Assembly: GCA_963825565.1 (NCBI GenBank)
Contig: CAWGTW010000016.1
Coordinates: 62,001-126,000 of the forward strand
Direction: 5' to 3'
DNA: 64,000 nucleotides
Source: JBFGCT01 sp963825565
GTDB taxonomy: Bacteria; Actinomycetota; Acidimicrobiia; Acidimicrobiales; Ilumatobacteraceae
Shown piece by piece: positions 52,364 to 62,515 of this stretch (its first letter is position 1; the number at the start of each line of letters is the position of its first letter). Under the pieces are notes generated by a model that worked only from the letters and a program-made list of their open reading frames with translations, searched no databases and was not told the origin of the DNA. The translations under genes and the position numbers were made by a program.

Positions 52364-52495
52364 AACGCTCGTCATCGGCGCGATCCCGACCGGGTGGCGA
52401 ACCGCGCGGCGGTCCGGATCCGTCGCGAGCACGCGGGTCGCGCCTGGCAGACTCGCTCGGGAGCTCCGAGTCGGGCAGGAAGGCAGGATCGAGGC

Positions 52496-55036
52496 ATGAA
52501 GGCGAGTGCACAGGTCGTGGTGATCGGCGGTGGGGTGATCGGCGCCAGCATCCTGTATCACCTGACCAGGAACGGCTGGGCCGATGTCGTGCTCGTCGAG
52601 CGCAAGGAGCTGACCGCCGGGTCGACGTGGCACTCGGCGGGCGGGATGCACACGCTGAACGGTGATCCGAACGTCGCCGCGCTGCAGAAATACACGATCG
52701 AGCTGTACGCCGAGATCGAGCGCCTCTCGGGGCAGGACTGCGGGTTGCACCTCACCGGCGGGCTGATGCTCGCCGACACCGAGGAGCGGCTGGACTGGCT
52801 CCGGCTCGCGCACTCGCGCAATCGCTACCTCGGGCTCGACACCGAGATCATCTCGGTCGCCGAGGCCAAGGAGATCCTGCCCTACCTGGACGAGCAGTAC
52901 TTCGTCGGCGCGATGTACGACCCGATGGAGGGCCACGTCGATCCGTCGGGCGTCACCCACGCCTACGCCAAGGCGGCGCGTCTGGCCGGGGCCGAGGTGT
53001 ACCGCAACAACTGGGCGATGGACATCGTGCAGCGAGCCGACGGCACCTGGGACGTCGTCTGCGAGCAGGGCACGATCAACGCCGAGCACATCGTCAACTG
53101 CGGTGGATTGTGGGCGCGCGAGGTCGGCCGGATGTGCGGTATCGAGCTGCCGATCCTGGCGATGGAGCACATGTACCTGCTGACCGAGGAGGTGCCCGGG
53201 CTGCTCGACTGGAATCGGTCGTCGGGTCGCGAAGGGCTGCACTGCATGGACTTCGGTGGCGAGATCTACCTGCGCCAGGAGGGCAACGGCCTGCTCCTCG
53301 GTACGTACGAGCGCCAGGGGGTCCCCTGGTCGGAGCACCAGACGCCCTGGTCGTTCGACATGCAGCTCCTGCCGCCCGACCCGGACCGGATCGCCGAGTC
53401 GCTCGAGGTCGGATTCCGTCACTTCCCGATCTTCAACGAGGTCGGCATCAAACGGATCGTCAACGGACCGTTCACGTTCGCCCCCGACGGGAACCCGGTG
53501 ATCGGGCCGGTCAAGGACCAGCCGGGGCACTGGTTGGCGGTCGGGATCATGGCCGGGCTGTCGCAGGGCGGCGGCGTCGGCATGGCACTCGCCAACTGGA
53601 TCACCGACGGCGATCCCGGTTTCGACGTCTGGGGCATGGACTGCGCCCGCTTCGGCGACTTCGCCACGCCGAAGTACACCAACGCCAAGGTGCGCGAGAA
53701 CTACTCCCGCCGGTTCCGCATCGCCTACCCCAACGAGGAGCTGCCGGCCGCCCGCAACGTCCACACGTCGCCGATCCACGGGCGGCTCGACCGGGCCAAC
53801 GCGGTGTGGGGGGTGACCTACGGGTTGGAGCACGCGCTCTGGTTCCAGGCCCCGGGTGGCGTGCCGGTCGAGGACGTCACGTTGCGGCGCTCGAACGCGT
53901 GGGGTTCGGTCGCCGCCGAGTCGGTCGCCGTGCGCCAACGCGTCGGGTTGATCGAGACGACCAACTTCGCCAAGTACACCTTCACCGGCGCGGGCGCGCG
54001 CGCGTTCCTCGACCGAATCCTGACCAACGAGTTGCCGGCGCCGGGCCGGATGGCGCTGTCGCCGATGCTCAACCACCACGGCAAACTGATCGGTGACTTC
54101 ACCGTCGCCAACCTCACGCCGACCGGCGACGCCGGCTCGTACTTCGGGCGGGCGGCGACCGGCCGCTCGTACGGGATGCCGCTCGGCTCGGAGCGATTCG
54201 TCGTCTTCGGCTCCGGCGTCGCCGAGCACTACCACGAGCGCTGCTTCCTGTCGGTGATGCGCGGGATCGGGCACCGCGCCTCGGGCGACGTGCGGCTCGA
54301 GGTGCACGGGCGATCGCTGTGCGGCCTGTCGATCGCCGGGCCGCGAGCGCGCGACGTGCTCGCCAAGGTGATCGACGACGACGTGTCCAACGAGGCGTGG
54401 CCGTTCCTCGACATCCGTGAGGCGTGGGTCGGCATGGCGCCCTGCATCGTCGGGCGGATCACCTTCACCGGCGACCTCGGGTACGAGATCTGGATGGAAG
54501 CGGCTGCCCAGCGCTACGTGTTCGACCTGCTCGTCGAGGCCGGCACCGAGTTCGGCATCCGCCTGTTCGGCGGGCGGGCGCTCGACTCGCTCCGGCTGGA
54601 GAAGAACTTCGGTGCATGGGCCAGCGAGTACCGCCCGATCTACGACCCGTACGAGGCCGGGTTGGGCTGGTGCGTGAAGCTCGACAAGGGCGACTTCGTC
54701 GGGCGTGATGCGGCCGCTGCAGCCAGGGCTGCGGGTCCGGCGCGCCGGCTGGTGTTCTTCCGGGTCGACGCCGACATGGGTCCCGACGGTGCCGACGTGA
54801 TCGGCGACGAACCGGTCTGGCACCGTGACGGGTCGGGGGGCGACGAGGTGGTCGGCTGGATCACGTCCGGTGGGTACGCCCACGCGTCGCAGGCGTCGAT
54901 CGCGATCGGCTACGTCCGCAGCGAGTTCGCCCGTGCCGACTCCGGCTTCGAGATCGAGATCCTCGGGGTCCGGCGCCCGGCGACACGGCTCGACGAGCCG
55001 ATCTTCGACCCGTCCGGTTCGCGCATGCGCGGCTGA
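52496..55036 (+). CDS. dimethylglycine/sarcosine dehydrogenase family FAD protein with GcvT domain
   Basis: An 846-residue two-domain flavoprotein. The N-terminal DAO fold starts VVVIGGGVIGASILYHL. LTAGSTWHSAGG carries the His that binds FAD covalently in dimethylglycine dehydrogenase. The C-terminal half, from about residue 430, is an aminomethyltransferase (GcvT)-like domain (GLIETTNFAKYTF, GDLGYEIWM, GRALDSLRLEKNFGAW) that captures the one-carbon unit on tetrahydrofolate. The substrate is probably an N-methyl amino acid (dimethylglycine or sarcosine) but is not certain. It is divergent from the desaturase and followed by hairpin repeats. Confidence 0.92.
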   Translation: MKASAQVVVIGGGVIGASILYHLTRNGWADVVLVERKELTAGSTWHSAGGMHTLNGDPNVAALQKYTIELYAEIERLSGQDCGLHLTGGLMLADTEERLDWLRLAHSRNRYLGLDTEIISVAEAKEILPYLDEQYFVGAMYDPMEGHVDPSGVTHAYAKAARLAGAEVYRNNWAMDIVQRADGTWDVVCEQGTINAEHIVNCGGLWAREVGRMCGIELPILAMEHMYLLTEEVPGLLDWNRSSGREGLHCMDFGGEIYLRQEGNGLLLGTYERQGVPWSEHQTPWSFDMQLLPPDPDRIAESLEVGFRHFPIFNEVGIKRIVNGPFTFAPDGNPVIGPVKDQPGHWLAVGIMAGLSQGGGVGMALANWITDGDPGFDVWGMDCARFGDFATPKYTNAKVRENYSRRFRIAYPNEELPAARNVHTSPIHGRLDRANAVWGVTYGLEHALWFQAPGGVPVEDVTLRRSNAWGSVAAESVAVRQRVGLIETTNFAKYTFTGAGARAFLDRILTNELPAPGRMALSPMLNHHGKLIGDFTVANLTPTGDAGSYFGRAATGRSYGMPLGSERFVVFGSGVAEHYHERCFLSVMRGIGHRASGDVRLEVHGRSLCGLSIAGPRARDVLAKVIDDDVSNEAWPFLDIREAWVGMAPCIVGRITFTGDLGYEIWMEAAAQRYVFDLLVEAGTEFGIRLFGGRALDSLRLEKNFGAWASEYRPIYDPYEAGLGWCVKLDKGDFVGRDAAAAARAAGPARRLVFFRVDADMGPDGADVIGDEPVWHRDGSGGDEVVGWITSGGYAHASQASIAIGYVRSEFARADSGFEIEILGVRRPATRLDEPIFDPSGSRMRG

Positions 55037-55084
55037 TCCGCCCCCCGCCCGATCGCACCGAACCGAATGGACCCAGGCCGGGGT

Positions 55085-55190
55085 TTGTGTGACCGAAGAC
55101 GTCGGAGGTCGGCCTGTTCGGTCACACAGATCGAGGCGGCCGGGGTTTGTGTGACCGAAGACGTTGGAGGTGGGCCTGTTCGGTCACACA
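55085..55190. repeat. tandem pair of 62-bp-period hairpin repeats, locus B
   Basis: GTGTGACCGAA (55087-55097 and 55149-55159) pairs with TTCGGTCACAC (55117-55127 and 55179-55189), again with 19-base loops and a 62-base period. The loops start GACGTCGG and GACGTTGG and diverge slightly, while the stems are unchanged. Each copy is followed by AGATCGAGGCGGCC. Confidence 0.95.
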
Positions 55191-55211
55191 GATCGAGGCG
55201 GCCAGGTGCGC

Positions 55212-55239
55212 TGTAAAACGGGCGGGGCGGGCGTACAAT
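55212..55239 (+). promoter_or_regulatory. probable promoter of the sugar ABC operon
   Basis: TGTAAA (55212-55217) and TACAAT (55234-55239) are separated by 16 bases, about 50 bases upstream of the binding-protein ATG. The -10 is a good match and the -35 is weak. A strong ribosome site GGGGGAG precedes the ATG, so this unit is leadered. Confidence 0.45.
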
Positions 55240-55291
55240 CTCGCCGTCGGTCGAGACCCGTCCGACATTCACACTCCAGGGGGAGAACCTG

Positions 55292-56536
55292 ATGCTCAAA
55301 CGAGGACGTTCACTGATCGTCGGACTCGCTGCGTTGTCGATGGTTGCCGCAGCATGCGGCAGCGACGACGACGGCGGCACCGCCGACACCGCGGCACCGG
55401 CCGACAGCGCGGCACCCGCCGACAGCGCGGCACCCGCCGACAGCGCCGCACCCGCCGACACCGGCGGCGGCGACACCGCCGCCAGCGGCGAAGGCAGCAT
55501 CTGGGTGCTGCTGCCCGACTCGGCCACGTCCGACCGGTGGGAGAAGGACGACCGTCGCTTCTTCCAGCAGGCGTTCGACGACGCCGGCCTCACCGAGGGC
55601 ACGGACTACAACATCGTCAACGCCGAGGGCGACGCAGCGACGCAGATCAGCCAGGCCGAGCAGGCGATCGGTGACGGCGCCTCCGTCATCGTGCTGACCA
55701 GCAACGACTCCGGCTCGGGCGCCACGATCATCGATCTCGCCAAGGCCGCCGGCGTCAAGGTCGTCGAGTACGACCGGTTCAACACCGAGGGCAGCTCGGG
55801 TGGCGACGTCTACGTCAGCTTCGACAACGTCCGCGTCGGCGCCACGATGGCCGACACGCTCACGCCCGTGATCGACGCCCTCCCGGTCGAGGTGCCGCAG
55901 GTCGTCATGCTCAACGGTGGCGAGGCCGACAACAACGCCTTCCTGTTCCGCGACGGCTACGCCGCCACGGTCGACGAGAAGGTTGCCGCGGGTGAGTGGG
56001 CGCTGGTCGACGACCAGTTCGTCCCCGACTGGGACAACGCCAACGCCCTCGGCATCTTCGAGCAGATCCTCGTCGGCGCCGAGAACAACGTCAATGCGGT
56101 CTTCGCCGCCAACGACGGCTTGGCCAGCTCGGTGATCTCGGCGCTCGAGAGCGCCGGCATCGACCCGACGACCGTCCCGGTCAGCGGCCAGGACGCCACG
56201 CAGGCCGGCATCCAGAACGTGCTCCTCGGCAAGCAGACGATGAGCGTCTACAAGCCGATCGCCCAGGAGGCCGCAGTCGGCGCACAGGCCGCGCTCGCCC
56301 TGCGCAACGGCGAGGACATCACGTCGCTCACCGGCCCGTTCTCGATCATCGGCATCGGCCCCGATGGCAAGCCGACCGAGTCGCCCGACGGCGTGGTCGC
56401 CTACATCGCGCTCGTCCCGATCGCGGTCACCGCCGACAACGTGCTCGACACCGTCATCGCCGACGGCTTCCGCACGATCGAGGAGCTCTGCACCGGCGAC
56501 GTCGCCGAGACCGAGTTCTGCCAGGCGAACGGCTGA
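55292..56536 (+). CDS. sugar ABC transporter substrate-binding lipoprotein (XylF/RbsB type)
   Basis: A 414-residue exported binding protein. The lipobox VAAACGS gives lipid-anchored C22. A linker with repeated ADSAAP units (an 18-bp DNA repeat) follows. The periplasmic-binding fold type I shows GEGSIWVLLPDSATSDRW, ASVIVLTSNDSGS and NAVFAANDGLASSVISAL, the last typical of xylose/ribose-binding proteins. It delivers sugar to the ATPase and permease downstream. A strong hairpin lies in the gap to the ATPase gene, which would favour higher expression of the binding protein. Confidence 0.93.
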   Translation: MLKRGRSLIVGLAALSMVAAACGSDDDGGTADTAAPADSAAPADSAAPADSAAPADTGGGDTAASGEGSIWVLLPDSATSDRWEKDDRRFFQQAFDDAGLTEGTDYNIVNAEGDAATQISQAEQAIGDGASVIVLTSNDSGSGATIIDLAKAAGVKVVEYDRFNTEGSSGGDVYVSFDNVRVGATMADTLTPVIDALPVEVPQVVMLNGGEADNNAFLFRDGYAATVDEKVAAGEWALVDDQFVPDWDNANALGIFEQILVGAENNVNAVFAANDGLASSVISALESAGIDPTTVPVSGQDATQAGIQNVLLGKQTMSVYKPIAQEAAVGAQAALALRNGEDITSLTGPFSIIGIGPDGKPTESPDGVVAYIALVPIAVTADNVLDTVIADGFRTIEELCTGDVAETEFCQANG

Positions 56537-56585
56537 GCGGAGCACCGAACGAGCGTTGATCCCTCCGGGTCGGCGCTGATGTGAC

Positions 56586-56630
56586 AACATCCGTGGTGGA
56601 GGCGCTCCGGCGCCGCCACCACGGATGTTT
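56586..56630 (+). terminator. stem-loop between binding protein and ATPase genes
   Basis: AACATCCGTGGTGG-A-GGCG pairs with CGCC-G-CCACCACGGATGTT, about 18 pairs with one mismatch, and is followed by TTTCGCGTT. It is a partial terminator or 3'-end stabiliser inside the operon, in the style of malE-malF. Confidence 0.7.
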
Positions 56631-56659
56631 CGCGTTCGACGAGAAGAGGGGGGTGGCAC

Positions 56660-57453
<794 letters not shown>

Positions 57454-57454
<1 letters not shown>

Positions 57455-58803
57455 TGAGCGACACACCATCCCCCTACGACCCCGACGCCCTCGAGGCGTC
57501 GAGCTCGACACCCTCGGATGCGCCACCCCCAGGCGCGCAGCAGACGCTCCCGGCCGGGACCTCACCGCGAACCGCCGGCTTCGCCGCGCCGACCTCCGGC
57601 ATCGCCGACTACGCCCGGCAGCGGTGGGACGCGATCAAGGCCGGTGAGCTCGGCTCGCTCCCGATCATCTTCGGGCTGATCGTCATCGTGGTGATCTTCG
57701 GTTCGCTCGAGGAACAGTTCCTCACCGCCCGGAACTTCACCAACCTGCTGCTGCAGATGGCGCCGATCGCCGCGCTGGCGATGGGCATCGTGTTCATCCT
57801 GCTGATCGCCGACGGCGAGGTGGTGACGATCGACCTCTCGGTCGCCTACGTCGCGGCGGTCGGTGGCGTGGTCATGACACTGCTCCAGCGCCCCGGCGAC
57901 CCCGGCTGGCCCTGGTGGGCGTGCATCCTCGGCGGCGTCGCGGTCACCACGGCGATCGGGTTGCTGCAGGCGTTGATCATCACCAAACTCGGGGTGCCAT
58001 CGTTCATCACGACGTTGGCCGGGTTCCTCGTCTGGTCCGGGGTGGTACTCATCCTGACCACGCAGTTCACGACCGCCGGAACGATCCGCATCCAGGATCA
58101 GCGGCTGATCGACATCGCCAACAACTTCCTCTCCGACCAGCTCGGTTGGGCGATCGGCATCGCGGTGATCGTCGGGTACGCAGTCGTGCAGTTCCGGGCG
58201 ATGCGGGCCCGCCAGGTCCGCAACCTCGACAGTAAGCCGTTCGCCGTCGTCGTCGCCCAGGTGGTCGGCATCGCCGTGATCATCGTGTGGGCGGTGTGGG
58301 TCGCCAACAGCGATCGCGGGGTCCCGCAGATCACGGTCACGCTCGGCGTGTTCCTGCTGTTCTGGACGTTCGTCACGACGCGCACGGCGTTCGGCCGCCA
58401 CATCTACGCGGTCGGGGGCAACCCGGAGGCGACGCGGCGGGCCGGCATCAACGTCGACGGCATCCGCATCGCCGTGTTCGCGATCAACGGCTTCATGGCC
58501 GGCGTCGGCGGCGTGATCCTGGCGTCCCGGCTTCGTTCGGTGGCGACGAGCACCGGTGGCGGCAACCTGCTGCTCAACGTGATCGCCGCGGCGGTGATCG
58601 GCGGAACCAGCCTGTTCGGCGGCTCGGGCCGAGTGGTGTCCGCGCTGTATGGCGCACTCGTCATCACGGCGATCCAGAACGGGATGGACCTGCTCGGTCT
58701 CGCGTCGGGCACCAAGTTCATCGTGACCGGTCTCGTGCTGCTCGCAGCCGTGCTCGTCGATTCGATCTCCAAGCGCCGCCGCGCTGCTCGCGGCCTCACC
58801 TGA
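57454..58803 (+). CDS. sugar ABC transporter permease (XylH/RbsC type)
   Basis: A 449-residue membrane protein with a 60-residue Pro/Ser-rich cytoplasmic N-terminus and 10-12 helices. CUT2 family marks are NFTNLLLQMAPIAALAMGIVF, LGVPSFITTLAG, YAVGGNPEATRRAGINVDG and GGTSLFGGSGRV. A long insert between the halves agrees with XylH rather than RbsC. Start ATG 57454 shares one base with the ATPase stop. The substrate, probably a pentose, is inferred from family. Confidence 0.93.
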
Positions 58804-58879
58804 TCGGCCGAGTCGCCGCCCGCCGGTGACCGCTGCGCGGTACCGGCGGGGTGACGGTCGCCGGTCGCGGGCGCGAACC

Positions 58880-58885
58880 TATGAT
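58880..58885 (+). promoter_or_regulatory. -10-like element ahead of the CRTAC1-like gene
   Basis: TATGAT lies eight bases before ATG 58894, a slightly longer gap than the six or seven seen at other leaderless-looking starts. No ribosome site is evident. Confidence 0.35.
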
Positions 58886-58893
58886 CTGTCACG

Positions 58894-60624
58894 ATGACTT
58901 GCTCGCCGCGTCGGGGTCGGCGTCGGCGGCCCGGCGGCTGGTGGCTCGTCGCCGTCGGCTTGGTCGCCGCGGCCGCGTGTGGTTCCGATGGCGAGCCGCT
59001 CGCCGCGGGCGCCGACACCGATCGACCGGCGCTGCCCGCGATGGATCTCGTCCGCTTCGACGACGTCGCCGCCGAGGTCGGCCTCGACTTCCGGCACGGT
59101 GCGTTCCGATGGGAGACCGTGCCCGACGTCGGCGCGATGATGGGTGGCGGCCTCTGCTGGATCGACTACGACCGCGACGGCTGGCTCGACCTCTATGCGG
59201 TCAACACGTGGTCGAACGGCGAGTGGGGCCGCTGGCGTGCGGAGGGCGCGCTCCCGTCGAGTCGCCTGTACCGCAACGACGCCGGCGTCTTCGTCGACGT
59301 GACCGAGACCGCCGCCGCCGGCGTCGAGACCAGGGGAATGGGCTGCGTCGCCGCCGACCTCGATCTCGATGGATGGACCGACCTGTACGTGACGACCGAG
59401 CGGGACAACGTGCTGCTGTGGAACGACGGGGGGAAGCGCTTCGTCGACGACGCCGTCCGCCCGGAACCGTCGGGAGCGGGGGTCTTCGGCTGGCACGCAG
59501 GGGCGTCGGTCGGTGACGTCGACGGCAACGGCTGGCCGGACCTGTTCGTCGCCGGATACACCGATCTCAACCGCCCGATCCCGTCGGCCGACCAGGGATT
59601 CCCGAACACCTTCGAGCCGGAGCCCGACCTGCTGCTGCTCAACGACGGCCCATCCGGTGGCGCTCGGGTGCGGTTCCGGGAGGTGGCCGCACAGGTGGGC
59701 ATCGAGCCGCTCGGCCCCGACTACGGCCTCGGCGCGGTCCTCAGCGACCTCGATCTCGACGGCGACCTCGATCTCTATGTGGCGAACGACACGACACCGA
59801 ACCAGCTCTACGAGAACGTCCGCGTCGCTGGTGGCGACGGATTCCGATTCGTCGAGCAGGGGGTGGCGGCCGGTGTCGGTGACACCGGTGCCGGGATGGG
59901 TGTCGCGTCCGGCGACGCGGACGGCGACGGTCTGCCCGAGCTCGTGACGACCAACCAGCTCGACGAGCGCCACGTCCTCGTCTCGAACGTCTCGTCCGAC
60001 CGGCTCTCGTTCGTCGACGCGTTCGCGCCGGCCGACTTCGGAGCCGGTTCGACCGGGTGGGGCGCGAGCTGGATCGATGTCGACCTCGATGGCGACCTCG
60101 ACCTGTTCGTCGGCCAGGGCAAGATCCCGGTCCGCGACCTGGTCGCCGATCGGGAGGTGCCGCAGTTGCTGGAGAATGTCGGCGCTGCCAGCGGAGGGAC
60201 CAGGCTGGTCGACGTGACGACCGAGGTCGGCCTGAGCGCGGTCGGACCCCGCCTGGGTCGCGGTGTCGCCGCGGCGGACTTCGACAACGATGGTGACATG
60301 GATGTGGCGATGGGGACGATCGGCGGCGATCTCGTGCTCCTGCGCAACTCCGGGGCCGGCGGGACCTGGCTCGAGGTGGCGACGAAGGTGCCGGCGCCCG
60401 GCACGATCGTGACGGTCGAACTCGACGACGGGAGCGTGCTGCGGCGCGAGCTCGGCGCCGGTGGCAGCTACCTCTCCTCGGAGGACCCGCGTGCGCACTT
60501 CGGTCTCGGTGGTGTCGACCGGGTCGCGTCGGTCACGGTCGAGTGGCCCGACGGTGTGATCGTCACTCGTACCGACGTGGCCGCCGACCAGGTCGTGCGC
60601 GTGGAGCACGGTGACGCGTCGTGA
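58894..60624 (+). CDS. CRTAC1/FG-GAP repeat lipoprotein with UnbV/ASPIC-like C-terminus
   Basis: A 576-residue secreted beta-propeller protein. The lipobox AAAACGS puts a lipid on C29. At least six Ca-binding FG-GAP/VCBS blades follow, each with a DxDxDG-type loop (DYDRDGWLDLY, DLDLDGWTDLY, DVDGNGWPDLF, DLDLDGDLDLY, DADGDGLPEL, DFDNDGDMDV). The tail is ASPIC/UnbV-like (SVTVEWPDG). It overlaps the haloperoxidase-like gene by four bases (GTGA). Its function is unknown; it may be a surface adhesion or scaffold partner. Confidence 0.9.
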   Translation: MTCSPRRGRRRRPGGWWLVAVGLVAAAACGSDGEPLAAGADTDRPALPAMDLVRFDDVAAEVGLDFRHGAFRWETVPDVGAMMGGGLCWIDYDRDGWLDLYAVNTWSNGEWGRWRAEGALPSSRLYRNDAGVFVDVTETAAAGVETRGMGCVAADLDLDGWTDLYVTTERDNVLLWNDGGKRFVDDAVRPEPSGAGVFGWHAGASVGDVDGNGWPDLFVAGYTDLNRPIPSADQGFPNTFEPEPDLLLLNDGPSGGARVRFREVAAQVGIEPLGPDYGLGAVLSDLDLDGDLDLYVANDTTPNQLYENVRVAGGDGFRFVEQGVAAGVGDTGAGMGVASGDADGDGLPELVTTNQLDERHVLVSNVSSDRLSFVDAFAPADFGAGSTGWGASWIDVDLDGDLDLFVGQGKIPVRDLVADREVPQLLENVGAASGGTRLVDVTTEVGLSAVGPRLGRGVAAADFDNDGDMDVAMGTIGGDLVLLRNSGAGGTWLEVATKVPAPGTIVTVELDDGSVLRRELGAGGSYLSSEDPRAHFGLGGVDRVASVTVEWPDGVIVTRTDVAADQVVRVEHGDAS

Positions 60625-62504
60625 GCCGTGCCCGCTGGCGGACCGCAACGATCGTCGCCGCAGCGCTCGTCGCAGCCGGTGCCGCAACGTTCGCGATCGC
60701 CGGCGTCGTCGCCGAGCAGGAGGACCGCGAGCGGCCGTGTGAGCGGACCACCGACCCGGAGCGCTCGGTCGCCCGGCTCTGGAACGAGGCCGTGCTGGCG
60801 GCGATCCGCAGCGACTTCCCCGCCCCCACGATCCACGCCCGCAACCTGTACCACTCGTCGGCGGCGATGTGGGACGCGTGGGCGGCGTACGACCCCGGCG
60901 CGCGCGGGGTGTTCGTCGACGAGGAGCGCACGGCCGCCGACGTCACCGAGGCGCGCGAGGAGGCGATGAGCTACGCCGCGTACCGCGTGCTCGTCGCCCG
61001 CTACCTGCCGTCGCCGCGCGCCGAGGTTGCCGTCACCCAGCTCGACGAACTGATGGACGCCCTGTGCTACGACCGCTCGGTCACGACGACCGAGGGCGAC
61101 AGCCCGGCGGCGTTCGGCAACCGCGTCGCCGAGGCCGTGCTCGCGTTCGGCCTGACCGACGGCTCGAACGAGGCCGAGGGTTACACCGCCGACTACACGC
61201 CGGTCAACCCGCCGCTCGTCGTCGACGAACCGGGCACCGTGCTCGACGACCCGAACCGCTGGCAGCCGCTCGAGCTGGAGGTGATGGTCGCCCAGAACGG
61301 GCTACCGCTCGCGGACAACGTGCAGACCTTCGTCGGGCCGAACTGGGGGTGGGTGACACCGTTCGCCCTGCCGCCGGCCGATGCCGACGGCCTGACCAAG
61401 GATCCCGGCCCCCCGCCGATGCTCGGCGACCCGGCGACCGACAACGACTTCAAGCTCGCTGCGAACGAGGTCGTCCGCTACAGCGCGACGCTCGATCCGT
61501 CGAGCGGCGCGACGATCGATCTCTCTCCAGGGGTGCAGGGCAACCGCGAGCTCGGCACGTACGAGTCGATCGGGCGTCCGGTCAACCCGGTCACGGGTGA
61601 GCCCTACGCCACGAACGTGGTCGCGCTCGGCGACTACGGCCGCGTCGTCGCCGAGTACTGGGCCGACGGTCCGATGTCGGAGACCCCGCCCGGGCACTGG
61701 AACTCGATCGCCAATGCGGCGGTCGACGACCTCGCCCGCAGGGGGCCGCTGCGCGTCGCCGGCGACGGACCCGAGGTCGACCGGCTGGAGTACGACGTCA
61801 AGCTGTACCTCGCGCTCAACGGTGCGGTCCACGACGCGGCGATCGCCGCGTGGGGCGCGAAGGGGCACTACGACTACGTCCGGCCGATCTCGATGATCCG
61901 CTATCTGGGCGGTCGCGGCCAGTCGAGCGATCCCGGCGGTCCGTCATACGACCCGGAGGGCATGCTGCTCGAGGACGGGCTGGTCGAGGTGATCACCGAG
62001 CCGTCGAGCGCTCCGGGCGAGCGACACGAGGCGCTGGCCGACCACGTCGGCGAGATCGCCGTGCGCTCCTGGCAGGGTGAGCCCGGTGACATCGAGACCG
62101 AGGTCGGCGGCGTCGGCTGGATCCGGGCCGTCGAGTGGGTGCCGTACCAGCGGGCGACGTTCGTGACGCCGGCGTTCGCCGGGTACGTGTCGGGCCACAG
62201 CACGTTCAGCCGGGCGGCGGCGGTGATCCTGTCGGAGTTCACCGGCAGCGCGTACTTCCCGGGCGGGCTCGGCGAGTGGCAGGTCGAAGCGGGCGGCCTG
62301 GAGTTCGAGGCCGGCCCGACCGAGCCGGTGACGCTGCAGTGGGCGACGTACGCCGACGCGGCCGACGAGGCCGGTGTCTCCCGGCTGTACGGCGGCATCC
62401 ACGTGCGCGCCGATGACCTCGAGGGTCGCGTGCTCGGTGCCCGGGTCGGCGCCGACGCATGGGCGCACGCCCGCCAGTTCTATGCCGGCGCGTCGGCTGA
62501 GTAG
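60621..62504 (+). CDS. vanadium-dependent haloperoxidase/PAP2-fold family protein
   Basis: A 627-residue exported protein, with a signal-anchor helix at residues 9-29. Vanadate- or phosphate-binding residues are visible in order: DYVRPISMIRY, GYVSGHSTFSRAA (acid-base H526) and RLYGGIHVRADD (H594, which would coordinate vanadium). It may halogenate organic substrates with peroxide, or be a phosphatase of the same fold; sequence alone does not decide. GTG 60621 overlaps the CRTAC1-like stop. Confidence 0.88.
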   Translation: MSRARWRTATIVAAALVAAGAATFAIAGVVAEQEDRERPCERTTDPERSVARLWNEAVLAAIRSDFPAPTIHARNLYHSSAAMWDAWAAYDPGARGVFVDEERTAADVTEAREEAMSYAAYRVLVARYLPSPRAEVAVTQLDELMDALCYDRSVTTTEGDSPAAFGNRVAEAVLAFGLTDGSNEAEGYTADYTPVNPPLVVDEPGTVLDDPNRWQPLELEVMVAQNGLPLADNVQTFVGPNWGWVTPFALPPADADGLTKDPGPPPMLGDPATDNDFKLAANEVVRYSATLDPSSGATIDLSPGVQGNRELGTYESIGRPVNPVTGEPYATNVVALGDYGRVVAEYWADGPMSETPPGHWNSIANAAVDDLARRGPLRVAGDGPEVDRLEYDVKLYLALNGAVHDAAIAAWGAKGHYDYVRPISMIRYLGGRGQSSDPGGPSYDPEGMLLEDGLVEVITEPSSAPGERHEALADHVGEIAVRSWQGEPGDIETEVGGVGWIRAVEWVPYQRATFVTPAFAGYVSGHSTFSRAAAVILSEFTGSAYFPGGLGEWQVEAGGLEFEAGPTEPVTLQWATYADAADEAGVSRLYGGIHVRADDLEGRVLGARVGADAWAHARQFYAGASAE

Positions 62505-62515
62505 CGTCGTCGGTC

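Noticed and set aside
52316..54883. 855-codon minus-strand frame opposite the dimethylglycine-dehydrogenase-like gene
   Set aside because: No domain; low-information His/Arg/Val/Asp composition; the plus-strand flavoprotein has covalent-FAD and GcvT motifs.
55377..55470. ADSAAP 18-bp repeats in the sugar-binding protein as a notable element
   Set aside because: Short Ala/Pro/Ser/Asp linker repeats are common after the lipobox of actinobacterial binding proteins.
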